Assembly: GCF_020740895.1 (NCBI RefSeq)
Contig: NZ_JAILXP010000027.1
Location: forward strand, 1 to 33,090
Length of the DNA: 33,090 bases
Origin: Streptomyces sp. UNOB3_S3
Lineage (GTDB): Bacteria; Actinomycetota; Actinomycetes; Streptomycetales; Streptomycetaceae
Direction: 5' to 3'
Part shown: positions 14,866-23,448 of the stretch, piece after piece
How positions within the stretch are numbered: position 1 is the stretch's first letter
Layout: every line of letters begins with the position of its first letter
The notes under the pieces: generated by a model
The model's database searches: none
What the model was told of the DNA's origin: nothing
The model's input: only the letters and a program-made list of their open reading frames with translations
Translations under genes and position numbers: made by a program

Positions 14866-15922
14866 CCGTCCACACTCCTTCGTTTCGGTTGGACTCCGTG
14901 ATCAGCCGTTCCAGCCTGCGGTGCGCTTCCCCGGAGTCGATCGACTCCGTGGCGATCCCCATGCCGTCCTTCAGGTCCTTCGCCCGGCCGCCGACCACGA
15001 GCGCCGCCGCGGCGTTGAACGCCGCGATGTCGCGGTACGGCCCCCTCTCCCCCGTAAGGACGCCGCGCAGCGCCTCCGCGTTGGCCCGCGCGTCCCCGCC
15101 TTTGAGCGACTCCGGGGAGACGCGCGGCAGTCCGACGTCCTCCGGGCTCACCCGGAAGACCCGCACCGTGCCGTTCTCCAGCGAGGCGACGGTGGTGGGC
15201 CCGGTGGTGGTGATCTCGTCGAGACCGTCGGAGCCGTGGACGACGAAGGCGCGCTCCGAGCCGAGTTCGCCCAGCACCCGGGCCAGCGGCTCGACCCACT
15301 CCTCGGCGAACACGCCCACCATCTGGCGCCGTACGCCCGCCGGGTTGGTCAGCGGGCCCATCAGGTTGAAGACGGTGCGGGTGCCGAGCTCGACCCGGGT
15401 GGGATGGACGTGCCCCGTCGCCGGGTGGTGGTCGGGAGCGAACATGAAGCCGATCCCGGCCTCCGCCACGCAGCGCCCCACGTCCTCGGGCCGCAGGTCG
15501 ATCCGGACGCCCAGCGCGCGCAGCACGTCCGCCGCGCCGCTGCGCGACGACAGCGCCCGGTTGCCCTGCTTGGCCACGGGTACGCCCGCCCCCGCGACGA
15601 CGAGCGCCGCGCAGGTGGAGATGTTGTACGAGCCGGACGCGTCACCGCCCGTGCCGAGGAGGTCCATCGCCCCGGGCGGCGCCTTCACCCCGCGCATCCT
15701 CGCCCGCATGGCGATCACCCCGCCGGTGATCTCCTCCACGGTCTCGCCGCGCATCCGCATCGCCATCAGCAGCCCGCCCATCTGGGAGGGCGTCGCCCGG
15801 CCCGCCATCATCAGCTCGAAGGCGCGGGCCGACTCCTCGCGGGTGAGCGTGGCACCGGTGGCCACCGTGCGGACCAGGTCCTTGAACTCCTCGAAGCGGG
15901 CGTCGTCAGCGCTGCCGTCCAT
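14825..15922 (-). CDS. trpD: Anthranilate phosphoribosyltransferase
   Basis: A 365-residue enzyme that joins PRPP to anthranilate. PRPP motifs [11 protein letters not shown] and [14 protein letters not shown] are present, as is the anthranilate-side segment [10 protein letters not shown] and [11 protein letters not shown]. The usual KHGN motif reads KQGN (residues 118-121), replacing a histidine that contacts anthranilate in characterised TrpD. Several blocks ([24 protein letters not shown]) follow alphaproteobacterial TrpD. GGAGGAGAGG lies seven bases before the ATG, inside the flavoprotein gene, which it overlaps by 17 bases. Tight coupling with trpC and the amine-dehydrogenase gene shows that it works with them. 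It may accept anthranilate or a related aromatic amine. Confidence 0.95.
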   Translation of the reverse strand: MDGSADDARFEEFKDLVRTVATGATLTREESARAFELMMAGRATPSQMGGLLMAMRMRGETVEEITGGVIAMRARMRGVKAPPGAMDLLGTGGDASGSYNISTCAALVVAGAGVPVAKQGNRALSSRSGAADVLRALGVRIDLRPEDVGRCVAEAGIGFMFAPDHHPATGHVHPTRVELGTRTVFNLMGPLTNPAGVRRQMVGVFAEEWVEPLARVLGELGSERAFVVHGSDGLDEITTTGPTTVASLENGTVRVFRVSPEDVGLPRVSPESLKGGDARANAEALRGVLTGERGPYRDIAAFNAAAALVVGGRAKDLKDGMGIATESIDSGEAHRRLERLITESNRNEGVWTDARLSLQDRDGQA

Positions 15923-18041
15923 ACCCCTGCCTCTCCTCCCGTCGCCATGTGCCGCCGCTGCTCGCCGGCAGCGGCTGGTCCCAGTCGAGCTCGACGTTCT
16001 CGCGCCGGTAGGGCGTCTCGTCCGTGATCGCGGTGTCCAGGGTGCGGGCGAAGAGATGGCCGCTGTGGACGGCCGCCGCGATGATCCCCGGGCCCAGGCA
16101 GTCGCCCAGCCGGACGACGCGCCGGATGCCCGCCGCGCCCAGGACGTCCTCGCCGTGGGCGCGCAGGGCGGTGTACAGCTCGTCGCACGGCACCATGCCG
16201 GTGACGAGGACGAGGGCGTCGGCGGTCACGACCGTTTCCCGGCCCGTGTACACACAGGCCAGCCGGGCGACGCCGGGCTCGGCGCGCAGGAGCGCCGTCG
16301 ATGTGTGCACGGCGGCGCACTTCTCCATCACCCGCCGCTGGACGCGCTTCTGCTCCGCCGTGAGCTGCGTGAACGACGACACCAGGCTGTCGGGCGTGAC
16401 GAAAGTGACCTCGCAGCCCTGCTCGGCGAGACGCTCGGCGATCACCCCGCCCATGTAGTAGTGGTCGTCGTCGAAGACGACGACCCGGCCGGACGGCAGC
16501 CGGCCGGCCATGATGTCGTCCGGGGTGAACACAGGCGTCTCCGCCGGTGTCTCCACGGGGAAGTGGTGGTAGCGGCCCACGCCGTCCGCCCGCCACGCGG
16601 CGCCGGTGGCGACGGCGACGAGCGAGCACTCGGCCTCCAGGGCCATCCCGGCGGTGATCTCGTTGTCCGGCAGCAGCTGGACGTTGGGCATGCGGCGCAG
16701 CTGGGTGAGCCGCCAGTCGCGCACCCGCGCCCACTCCCCCAGCCCCGGCAGCCGGCTCTCCAGGGTGACGCGGCCGCCCAGTTCGCGGCGGCGGTCGGCG
16801 AGCAGCACGTCGTAGCCGCGCTGGCCCAGGGCGCGGGCGGCCTCCAGGCCGGCGGGGCCCGCGCCGACGACGAGGACGGTGTCGTCGGTGTCCTTGGGCG
16901 GGATGTACTCGGGGTGCCAGCCGCGCCGCCACTCCTCGCCCATGGTGGGGTTCTGGGTGCAGCGCATCGGCACGCTCGCCTTGTCCCCGGCGACGCAGAT
17001 ATTGCAGCCGATGCACTCGCGGAGGTCGTCGAAGCGGCCTTCCTCTATCTTCCGGGGCAGGAAGGGGTCGGCGATGGAGGGGCGGGCCGCGCCGATGAGG
17101 TCGAGGGTGCCGCCCTTGACCATGGAGACCATGGTGTCGGGCGAGGTGAACCGGCCGACGCCGACGACCGGTTTGCTGGTGACGCTCTTCACGAACTTGA
17201 CGTAGTCCTGCTGGAAGCCCTCGTGGCTGAACCGGGAGGTCTGGCCGTCGTTGTCGAAGTTGCTGAGGTTGACGTCCCAGAGGTCGGGGAGCTCGGCGAG
17301 CATCTCGACGACCTCGCGCCCCTCGTCCTCGGCTCCGATGCCGCGCGGTCCCATCAGCTCGTCGACGCCGAAGCGGACGGCGACGGCGCAGGTGTCGCCG
17401 ACGGCCTCCTTGGCGTCCTCGATGAGCTCGCGCAACAGCCGGGCGCGGTTCGCGAGGCTGCCGCCGTATTCGTCGGTGCGGTGGTTGTGGCGCCGGGAGA
17501 GGAAGTGGACGGGCAGCGTCATGTCGTGGCCCGCGTAGATGTAGACGATGTCGAAGCCCGCGCGCCTGGCGTTGAGTGCGGCCGTGCGGTGCCAGCGGCG
17601 GACGGCGCGGATGTCGTCCTTGTCCATGGCCCGGGCGGTGATGGGGAGGTTGCCCCGGACGGCCTTCAGGCTCGGGGCGACCGGTATGGTCCGGCTCTCC
17701 AGATTGCCGACGTAGGAGCCGTTGTGGGCGAGTTCGACGCCGGCGAGGGCGCCGTGGCGGTGGATCTCGTCGGTGGCCCGGGAGAGATAGGGGAGGTCCT
17801 TCTCGTCCCAGATCCTGATCTCCCGCTGGTGGTTGCCGGAGTGGTGGACGTCGCACTGCTCGGTGACGACGACGCCCCAGCCCCCCTCGGCCTTCACGCC
17901 GCGCATCGCGGCCATCGAGCTGGGAAAGGCCCGGCCCATGCCGTTGCAGTGGGGTACCTGGTAGAAGCGGTTCTTCGCGGTGACCGGGCCGATCCGTACG
18001 GGTTCGAAGAGGATGTCGTAGCGGGCGGGACGGCGGGGCAT
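15906..18041 (-). CDS. Histamine/trimethylamine dehydrogenase-type iron-sulfur flavoprotein
   Basis: A 711-residue protein with an N-terminal old-yellow-enzyme barrel (1-335), a 4Fe-4S motif (Cys343, 346, 349, 361; CIGCNIC) and a C-terminal FAD/NAD-like two-Rossmann region ([15 protein letters not shown] near 390). Cys32 in [10 protein letters not shown] matches the cysteine that bonds FMN in trimethylamine dehydrogenase (TMADH). The catalytic Tyr169, His172 and Asp265 are kept. Of the aromatic bowl, Tyr60 is replaced by Gln62, Trp264 by Phe262 and Trp355 by Asp353; Gln and Asp at two of these are what I recall for histamine dehydrogenase. A primary amine substrate is therefore more likely than a trimethylammonium one. 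It is often auto-named 2,4-dienoyl-CoA reductase. ATG 18041 has GGAG six bases ahead, unlike ATG 18053. Confidence 0.88.
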   Translation of the reverse strand: MPRRPARYDILFEPVRIGPVTAKNRFYQVPHCNGMGRAFPSSMAAMRGVKAEGGWGVVVTEQCDVHHSGNHQREIRIWDEKDLPYLSRATDEIHRHGALAGVELAHNGSYVGNLESRTIPVAPSLKAVRGNLPITARAMDKDDIRAVRRWHRTAALNARRAGFDIVYIYAGHDMTLPVHFLSRRHNHRTDEYGGSLANRARLLRELIEDAKEAVGDTCAVAVRFGVDELMGPRGIGAEDEGREVVEMLAELPDLWDVNLSNFDNDGQTSRFSHEGFQQDYVKFVKSVTSKPVVGVGRFTSPDTMVSMVKGGTLDLIGAARPSIADPFLPRKIEEGRFDDLRECIGCNICVAGDKASVPMRCTQNPTMGEEWRRGWHPEYIPPKDTDDTVLVVGAGPAGLEAARALGQRGYDVLLADRRRELGGRVTLESRLPGLGEWARVRDWRLTQLRRMPNVQLLPDNEITAGMALEAECSLVAVATGAAWRADGVGRYHHFPVETPAETPVFTPDDIMAGRLPSGRVVVFDDDHYYMGGVIAERLAEQGCEVTFVTPDSLVSSFTQLTAEQKRVQRRVMEKCAAVHTSTALLRAEPGVARLACVYTGRETVVTADALVLVTGMVPCDELYTALRAHGEDVLGAAGIRRVVRLGDCLGPGIIAAAVHSGHLFARTLDTAITDETPYRRENVELDWDQPLPASSGGTWRREERQGYGRQR

Positions 18042-18082
18042 GTACGTCTCCATGCGGGGCGTCGTGGGACGGGGCGGTCATG

Positions 18083-18120
18083 CCGGGCGGCCCGGTCATG
18101 GTGATGACCGGGCCGCCCGG
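18083..18120 (-). terminator. Strong hairpin between yggS and the flavoprotein gene
   Basis: Perfect 17-bp arms (18083-18099 and 18104-18120, core CCGGGCGGCCCGGTCAT) with a GGTG loop, seven bases after the yggS stop. It divides the eight-gene minus-strand set into an upstream half (LysA-like, pdxH, B3/B4, yggS) and a downstream half (flavoprotein, trpD, trpC, lysE). Only about 40 bases remain for a promoter before the flavoprotein start, so partial termination is more likely than two fully separate operons. Confidence 0.75.
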
Positions 18121-18127
18121 GTGCTCC

Positions 18128-18826
18128 TCAGGCCGTGGCGGAAGGATTCAGCGGTGGCCTGGATCCGAAGATCGCGCTGCCCACGCGCACATGCGTGGCG
18201 CCGTACTCGACGGCCGTGGCGAAGTCCGTGCTCATGCCCATGGAGAGCAGCTCCAGACCGTTGCGGGCCGCGATCTCCGCCAGCATCGAGAAGTGCGGCT
18301 CCGGTGGCTCATCAGCCGGCGGGATGCACATCAGCCCTACGACGTCCAGGCCGTGGGTCTCCCGGCAGTCGGTGAGGAAGGCGTCCGCGTCGTCCGGCAG
18401 CACACCGGCCTTCTGCGGCTCCTTGCCCGTGTTGACCTGGACGAACAGCCTGGGCTTACGGTCCTGCCGGGCGCACTCGCGCGCCAGCGCCACGGCGATG
18501 CTCGGCCGGTCGACGGAGTGGATGACGTCGAACAGCGCCACCGCCTCCCGGGCCTTGTTGCTCTGGAGCGGCCCTATCAGGTGCAGTTCGAGGTCCGGAC
18601 ATCGGCTCCGGAGCTCCGGCCACTTGGCCTTGGCCTCCTGCACCCGGTTCTCGCCGAAGACCAGGTGGCCGGCCTCGATGGTCCGCTCCAGCACGTCGGC
18701 GGGCACGGTCTTGGACGCGGCGACGAGCGTCACCGAGCCGGGCTCGCGGCCCGCTCGCGCGCAGGCCTCGGCGACGGCGTGTCGTACGTTCTCGAGACCG
18801 GCTGTGGGGTCGGGGGTCGGATTCAT
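18128..18826 (-). CDS. yggS: YggS-family PLP-binding protein (PLP homeostasis)
   Basis: A 232-residue single-domain alanine-racemase-fold protein. The PLP lysine is in VAASKTVP, followed by FGENRVQEAKAKW, HLIGPLQSNKAREAV, MCIPPADE and the phosphate-binding SMGMSTDFATAV and VRVGSAIFGSRP. YggS/PROSC proteins bind and buffer PLP and influence amino-acid pools; they have no firmly assigned reaction. Many segments (ALFDVIHSVDRP, FVQVNTGKEPQKAGV) look alphaproteobacterial. The native actinobacterial copy normally sits in the cell-division cluster near ftsZ, so this is an extra one. Its ATG overlaps the stop of the B3/B4 gene (ATGA) with GAGGAG just upstream, showing translational coupling. Confidence 0.93.
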   Translation of the reverse strand: MNPTPDPTAGLENVRHAVAEACARAGREPGSVTLVAASKTVPADVLERTIEAGHLVFGENRVQEAKAKWPELRSRCPDLELHLIGPLQSNKAREAVALFDVIHSVDRPSIAVALARECARQDRKPRLFVQVNTGKEPQKAGVLPDDADAFLTDCRETHGLDVVGLMCIPPADEPPEPHFSMLAEIAARNGLELLSMGMSTDFATAVEYGATHVRVGSAIFGSRPPLNPSATA

Positions 18827-19572
18827 GCTGTCTCCTCATCTCCTCGCGCGGAATCTCCTCGCGCGGAGAAGAACTCGAGCCGGCGGTCGGTCGCGTCGAT
18901 CCGCCGGGACGCCGCGATCCGGACCCCGGCCTCCGGCAGCCCCGCCGTCAGCTCCCGCTCCAGCGCCGCGAGGTCCTCGGCGGCCGTGGGGTGGAGCGCC
19001 TCCGCCACGATCAGCGCGCGGTCCGTCTCCTTGGAGACCACCGACAGGGCGCTCTGACGGAAGGTCCAGCGCCGGGAGTGCGCGTGGCCCGCCGCGTCCG
19101 TGAAGACGATCTCCTCGAGGGCGGGGTGCTCGGTCCCGCCCTGGAAGGTCCGGTGGACCTCCGAGCCGTCGGCGTGGCGGACCGTGATGCCGTCCGTGAC
19201 CTTGTCGAGGTCGAAGACGGCGATGGGGATGGCGAAGGCCATCGAGACGACGTTGAGGTAGTCGACCAGCGGGTGGAAGCCCGGCAGGTTCCGCTCCTTG
19301 CGGTAGCGCCGGAGCAGCGCCTCCGAGGCGCACCGGTACTGGGTGGGCTTGAGCCCCATCCTGGAGAACGCCTCGCGCCAGGCGGCGATCTCCGGCATCG
19401 CGGACTCGCTCGCCGCGGCCAGCCGCTCCTCGACGCGCGTGGTGAGGGCCTCCCGGCGCTCCCGGCCGCTCTCGTGGCCGCTTGTCGTCCCGAGGACGCC
19501 GTCGACGGCCAGGGTGACCGCGCGCAGGCTCGGGTGGGCGTTCCAGACCGGATCGGCATGCGTGAAGTACAT
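18823..19572 (-). CDS. Stand-alone B3/B4 (tRNA-editing-like) domain protein
   Basis: A 249-residue protein with the B3/B4 domain known from the phenylalanyl-tRNA synthetase beta subunit, where it hydrolyses mischarged Tyr-tRNA(Phe). Diagnostic segments are WREAFSRMGLKPTQYRCASEALLRR (shown as FSRMGLKPTQYRCASE), PVWNAHPSLR and LVDYLNVVSMAFAIPIAVFDL. No other synthetase domain is present. AGGA precedes ATG 19572. The last residues repeat SARGD twice. It is coupled to yggS and lies in an operon with PLP and amine genes, so it may clear a tRNA mischarged with a non-protein amino acid, or may bind an amino-acid-like ligand. Function is unproven for solo B3/B4 proteins generally. Confidence 0.85.
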   Translation of the reverse strand: MYFTHADPVWNAHPSLRAVTLAVDGVLGTTSGHESGRERREALTTRVEERLAAASESAMPEIAAWREAFSRMGLKPTQYRCASEALLRRYRKERNLPGFHPLVDYLNVVSMAFAIPIAVFDLDKVTDGITVRHADGSEVHRTFQGGTEHPALEEIVFTDAAGHAHSRRWTFRQSALSVVSKETDRALIVAEALHPTAAEDLAALERELTAGLPEAGVRIAASRRIDATDRRLEFFSARGDSARGDEETA

Positions 19573-19684
19573 GGTTCTGTCCTTGCTCGCTGTACGGGTG
19601 GACCGGTGGGGCCGGAGGGCGGCGCCGCCGGTGGCCGCCGTCCGGGGACGGTGCCACGGGCCGGCGCCCCGCGGGTGGTGCCCG

Positions 19685-20275
19685 CTACGGGTAGAACCGC
19701 TTCCGGTCCCACTCGTCCTCCGGCTTCTCCCTCGTGAATATCAGCCGGTCGTGCAGCCGGAACGGTTTTTCGGTCCAGAACTCGACGTAGACGGGCCGGA
19801 CCCGGTAGCCGAGCCAGTGCGGCGGGCGCGGTACCTCGCCGTCGCCGAAGCGGGCGGTCTCGCGGGCCACGGCGGCCTCCAGCTCGGCGCGGTCGGCCAG
19901 CGGCCGGGACTGGAGGCTGGCCCAGGCGCCGATGCGGCTGTCCCGGGCGCGTGACGCGAAATAGGCGTCGGCCTCGGCGTCGGTGACCTGCTCGACCGGG
20001 CCCCGGAAGCGCACCTGGCGGCGCAGGGACTTCCAGTGGAGGGCGCCGGCGGCCCGCATGTTGCCGGCGAGCTCCCGGCCCTTCTGCGACCTGCTGTTGG
20101 TGTAGAAGACGAAGCCGTCGGCGTCGAACCCCTTGAGCAGCACGATGCGGACGTCGGGCAGTCCGTCGGCGTCGGTGGTGGCGATCGACATGGCGTTGGG
20201 GTCGTTCACTTCACTGGCTTCGGCGTCCCGGAACCATTCGCGGAACAGTTCGATGGGGGCGTTCAGTTCGTGCAC
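19685..20275 (-). CDS. pdxH: Pyridoxine/pyridoxamine 5'-phosphate oxidase
   Basis: About 196 residues, full length. It oxidises PNP or PMP to PLP using FMN and oxygen. Typical segments are [56 protein letters not shown] and the C-terminal FRLHDRLIF...RFYP. The style is alphaproteobacterial ([20 protein letters not shown]). The ATG at 20284 directly abuts GGAGGG with no spacer, so the GTG at 20275 (codon 4, nine-base spacing) is the better start. It follows the LysA-like gene by about 20 bases. A dedicated PLP-making enzyme beside YggS and a PLP-fold protein suggests a locally raised demand for, or control of, PLP. Confidence 0.93.
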   Translation of the reverse strand: MHELNAPIELFREWFRDAEASEVNDPNAMSIATTDADGLPDVRIVLLKGFDADGFVFYTNSRSQKGRELAGNMRAAGALHWKSLRRQVRFRGPVEQVTDAEADAYFASRARDSRIGAWASLQSRPLADRAELEAAVARETARFGDGEVPRPPHWLGYRVRPVYVEFWTEKPFRLHDRLIFTREKPEDEWDRKRFYP

Positions 20276-20303
20276 GGAACTCATCCCTCCCGAAGAACGC
20301 GCG

Positions 20304-21566
20304 CTAGAGCTTCACGGCCTGCTTCTCGTCGAGCAGATGGCGCCACTTGTCGAGGTCGCCACCGCGGGCGGTGACCAGGTGCGGCGCTCCGGCGGTGTCC
20401 ACGAGGACCTCCGCCGCCGGCGGGATGTTGAGGAATTCCATGTGCTGCGTGGCGCAGTAGGCGCCGACGTCGAGGATCAGCATGTGGCTGCGGGCGTCGA
20501 CGCCCTCGGGCACCCGGTACTCGCCGGGCAGGATGTAGTCGTGGCGCAGGATGCTGCGGCCGCGCAGCGCCGCGTCGACACCGCCGGTGCCCGCGGGAAT
20601 CTCCTTCATGTCCCCGTCGAGGAAGACCACGTTGTGGCGGCGGTCGCGGAGCTGGGCCGAGGGCATCAGCATCCGGGAGCCGTCGGTGACGACGAGGCTG
20701 CCGACGGAGTTGGTGATGACGTTGCGCTCCACGCTGAGCAGGAGGGCCCCGGTGTCGGCCAGCACGTCCCGGGCCGGCTCGAAGAGGAACTTCACGTCCT
20801 CCGGGATGCCCATCCGGTCGGCGCTCGCCCGCAGCGCCTTGAAGTACTGGCCCCAGTCGAAGTGCTTCTCCGTCTCGTCCCACTTCTCGTAGACGAAGCC
20901 GTGGCCGCCCGCGAAGTTGATGGAGTGGGCCTTGGGGAAGTGGGTCCGGAAGATGGTGAACATCGTCTCGATGATGCCGACCATGTCATCGAGGGAGTTG
21001 CCGCTTCCGCAGTAGACCTCGAGGCAGTCCAGATCGCGCCCGTGCCGTTCCAGCAGGTCGGACAGGTTCTTCAGCTCGCTGAGCTTGATGCCGGGCTTCC
21101 CGGACTCGAGGCTGTCGATCCGGACGCTGATCGAGGGGGCGTCGTTGCGCAGCGAGTGGGAGACCTCGTCCAGGCTGGAGAGGAAGGTGGGGTGGCCCGC
21201 CCGGTCCCAGAAGCTGATCTCGTCGTCGGAGACATGGCCGGGGGAGACGATGAACTTGTCGAAGCCGAACTTCTTGAGGAGCTGGTACTCGCTCGGCAGC
21301 TGGAGCAGGACGCCCACGCCCAGGTCCTGGAAGGGCCGCAGGACATGGGGGTTGGAATTGGGGAAGAAGGGGACGTAGAGCTCGACGCGGGAGCCGATCC
21401 CGGCCGCCTCGGCGGCGCTCTGGATGCGTCCTATGTTCTTGACGATCTGTGCTTCGCTGTAGAGGAAGACCGGTGTCCCCACGCGTTCGGCGATCGGTCG
21501 CAGATCGACCTCACCGAGCCAGGTACCGGTCAATTTACAGTCGCTCTGACAGTCGTTCGCGGACAT
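20304..21566 (-). CDS. LysA/ODC-fold (type III PLP) decarboxylase-like protein lacking the PLP lysine
   Basis: A 420-residue protein with the full alanine-racemase-like barrel and C-terminal beta domain of diaminopimelate/ornithine decarboxylases. Normally the barrel strand reads YAVKAN with the Schiff-base lysine; here it reads [14 protein letters not shown] (residues 64-77) with no lysine. The H-x-G-S motif is YCGSG, the glycine loop is FAGGHGF, EPGR is EPAR, and the C-x-S-x-D catalytic cysteine is absent (SILRHDYIL). GAY and much of the C-terminal domain are conserved. It therefore looks unable to form an internal aldimine, and may be a pseudoenzyme, a binding protein or an enzyme with different chemistry. 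It is the first gene of the operon; GAGG lies seven bases before the ATG. Confidence 0.85.
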   Translation of the reverse strand: MSANDCQSDCKLTGTWLGEVDLRPIAERVGTPVFLYSEAQIVKNIGRIQSAAEAAGIGSRVELYVPFFPNSNPHVLRPFQDLGVGVLLQLPSEYQLLKKFGFDKFIVSPGHVSDDEISFWDRAGHPTFLSSLDEVSHSLRNDAPSISVRIDSLESGKPGIKLSELKNLSDLLERHGRDLDCLEVYCGSGNSLDDMVGIIETMFTIFRTHFPKAHSINFAGGHGFVYEKWDETEKHFDWGQYFKALRASADRMGIPEDVKFLFEPARDVLADTGALLLSVERNVITNSVGSLVVTDGSRMLMPSAQLRDRRHNVVFLDGDMKEIPAGTGGVDAALRGRSILRHDYILPGEYRVPEGVDARSHMLILDVGAYCATQHMEFLNIPPAAEVLVDTAGAPHLVTARGGDLDKWRHLLDEKQAVKL

Positions 21567-21838
21567 TTCGCCGCCTCACTCTCTGGATACCGAAGTTCCT
21601 GACCGACGCTCTTGCCGTACACGGATGTGCAGAAGTGCAAGGTGGTGCGAGGTTCTCGGGTGCTGGAGATCGTGAGCTGCCGGTTCACGGACAGGCCGGA
21701 ACCGCGCGGCGCGTCGAGGGCGCCGCGATGCTGTGGAAGGTTGTCAGGGGGATATGCCAGGACAGGCGTTCGCTCACCGCGCTGGCGTTCGAAGTCTACA
21801 CGCGTGGGCCGGAGTTGGCCCTGACCCGACGGCCGGAA
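21567..21838 (-). promoter_or_regulatory. Upstream region of the LysA-like/pdxH operon
   Basis: This 272-base gap between the trpF stop and the LysA-like start holds no convincing gene; short open frames lack ribosome sites and coding character. It is less GC-rich than its surroundings and presumably carries the operon promoter. A TTGCAC hexamer lies on the minus strand at about 21630-21650, but no good -10 is paired with it, so no exact promoter is called. Confidence 0.4.
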
Positions 21839-22489
21839 TCATTCCACCGAGCGGGTGACCTGCAGGAACTCCCTGATCAAATACGGGTCCTTTACTCCGC
21901 GCCGCGCCTCCACACCACTGGAGACGTCCACGCCCCAGGGGGCCGTGGTGCGGATGGCGTCTGCCACGTTCCCGGGGTTGAGCCCGCCGGCGAGGATCCA
22001 GCGGCCCGCCGGCGGGGTGAAGCTCCCGGCAGACCAGTCCCACGGCTCGCCGGAGCCGGGGGCCGGGGCGTCGAGCAGGAGGAGGTCCTCCCCCAGCTCG
22101 CCCAGGACCGGCGGCTCGCCGTGGCAGGAGGTGGCGCGGATCAGGGTCCAGCCGTCGGGCCGCAGCTCCGCGTAGTGCCCGGCCCCCTCGTCGCCGTGGA
22201 GCTGTACGGCCCGGACGCCCGCGGCCCGGGCCAGCGCCCGGACCTCGGCCACGGGCTGGCAGCGGAAGACCCCCACGGTCAGCACATGCCCGGGCACCCG
22301 CTCGGCCAGCGAACGGGCGAGGGCGGGGTCCACCGTGCGCGGGCCGCCCGGCGCGAAGACGAAGCCGATGGCGTCGGCCCCGGCCTCGACCGCCGTGTCC
22401 ACGTCCCCGGCCGTGCGCAGCCCGCAGATCTTGACGAACAGCGGCGTACGCGACGCCTCCGACGCGCTCGAACCGTTCACGCCAGTCAC
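21839..22489 (-). CDS. trpF: Phosphoribosylanthranilate isomerase
   Basis: A 216-residue (beta/alpha)8 enzyme that isomerises phosphoribosylanthranilate to CdRP. The catalytic Cys is in FVKICGLR and the Asp in LLLDAPAPGSGEPWDW; the phosphate site is LAGGLNPGNV and VDVSSGVE. GGGAG lies about nine bases before GTG 22489, giving the normal length; the longer open frame is implausible. Streptomyces normally lack trpF because PriA does both HisA and TrpF reactions, so a dedicated trpF is notable. With trpD and trpC nearby it completes anthranilate to indole-3-glycerol phosphate. It is separated from the operon by 272 bases and follows mgtC by 98 bases on the same strand. Confidence 0.93.
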   Translation of the reverse strand: MTGVNGSSASEASRTPLFVKICGLRTAGDVDTAVEAGADAIGFVFAPGGPRTVDPALARSLAERVPGHVLTVGVFRCQPVAEVRALARAAGVRAVQLHGDEGAGHYAELRPDGWTLIRATSCHGEPPVLGELGEDLLLLDAPAPGSGEPWDWSAGSFTPPAGRWILAGGLNPGNVADAIRTTAPWGVDVSSGVEARRGVKDPYLIREFLQVTRSVE

Positions 22490-22587
22490 GCTGAAACACT
22501 CCCATCGCCGGACCACCCGCGAACGTACAGCACCCCGCACCCGGGCGCACAGGGCCGGACGGCTCCTTGCACGGCCACCGCCGGTCG

Positions 22588-23391
22588 TCACCGGCCGGTG
22601 AAGAGGTTCCGCACCCGGCGCCTGGCCCGGCGCCCCGCCGCGTAGTCGTCGTCACCGCCGTTGTCGTCGTCGTCCGGGCCGTGCAGCACGGTCCAGCTGA
22701 CGGCGGAGACGGCGGGCTCCAGCGAGAGCCTGCTGACCGCCTCCTCCAGGAGGCTGTCGTCCCGGCGCTCGGTGCTGAGCTCGGCCGCGACCGTCACCTT
22801 CCCCGCCGTCTCCGCGTCCCGGCTGTGCACCGAGCGCAGGGTGAAGCCGGGCCGGGTCACGGCCTGGACGACGAGCGTCCGCACATGCGCCTCCTCGGGC
22901 TCGGTGCAGACCACCTCGAAGTGGTAGTCGGTGACCACCTCGGCCCCGCCGTGCGCCCCCCGGTCCAGGCCCCGGGCGAGCGGGCGCAGCAGGGTGTTGG
23001 CGCCCACCACCCCGACCGTGCCGAGGGCCGCGAGGACGTACAGCCCGGTCCCGGCGAGGGCGCCGACGGCGGCCGAACACCACAGGGTGGCGGCGGTGTT
23101 GAGGCCGCGCACGCTGAGTCCGTCGCGCATGATGACGCCCGCGCCGAGGAAACCGATGCCGGAGACGATCTGCGCGGCGACGCGCGAGCCGTCGTAGCCG
23201 GAGGTGCTGGTGGCGCTGCTGAAGCCGTAGGTGGAGAGCAGGACGAAGAGGGCGGATCCGGCGGCGACGAGCGCGTTGGTGCGCAGCCCCGCCATTCTGG
23301 CCCGCCACTGTCGCTCCAGCCCGATGATCGCACCGAAGCCCAGTCCGGCCCCGATGTTGGCCGCGAGCTGCCACTCGTGAACCATGGCCAT
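22588..23391 (-). CDS. mgtC: MgtC/SapB-family protein
   Basis: A 267-residue protein with about five membrane segments in the N-terminal 150 residues (GAGLGFGAIIGLERQ, GIGFLGAGVIMRDG, LNTAATLWCSAAVGALAG) and a soluble ACT-like C-terminal domain ending in an acidic/basic tail. MgtC proteins help cells cope with low Mg2+ and modulate the F-ATPase in Salmonella. AGGAGG precedes ATG 23391. It follows mgtA by 57 bases on the same strand, so the two are probably co-transcribed, mirroring the MgtC/P-type-ATPase pairing in enterobacteria. Confidence 0.93.
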   Translation of the reverse strand: MAMVHEWQLAANIGAGLGFGAIIGLERQWRARMAGLRTNALVAAGSALFVLLSTYGFSSATSTSGYDGSRVAAQIVSGIGFLGAGVIMRDGLSVRGLNTAATLWCSAAVGALAGTGLYVLAALGTVGVVGANTLLRPLARGLDRGAHGGAEVVTDYHFEVVCTEPEEAHVRTLVVQAVTRPGFTLRSVHSRDAETAGKVTVAAELSTERRDDSLLEEAVSRLSLEPAVSAVSWTVLHGPDDDDNGGDDDYAAGRRARRRVRNLFTGR

Positions 23392-23448
23392 GATCCGCCC
23401 CTCCTGTGTCCGTTGTGTCGATCTCTTGTCGGCCCTCTTATCGGCCGC

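Noticed and set aside
15906..18041. 2,4-dienoyl-CoA reductase acting as enoyl reductase for the region A synthase
   Set aside because: The covalent-FMN cysteine and the Tyr/His/Asp set are those of amine dehydrogenases, and the gene is coupled to trpD, not to the ketosynthase cassette.
14889..18104. 1071-codon open frame on the plus strand
   Set aside because: It is antisense to trpD and the amine dehydrogenase, with low-complexity composition and no domain.
407..22489. Carbazole-alkaloid cluster (tryptophan supply plus KAS III and ACP)
   Set aside because: Trp genes, KAS III and ACP would fit, but no thiamine-dependent indolepyruvate ligase, prenyltransferase or P450 is present, and regions A and C are separated by several regulators and another operon.
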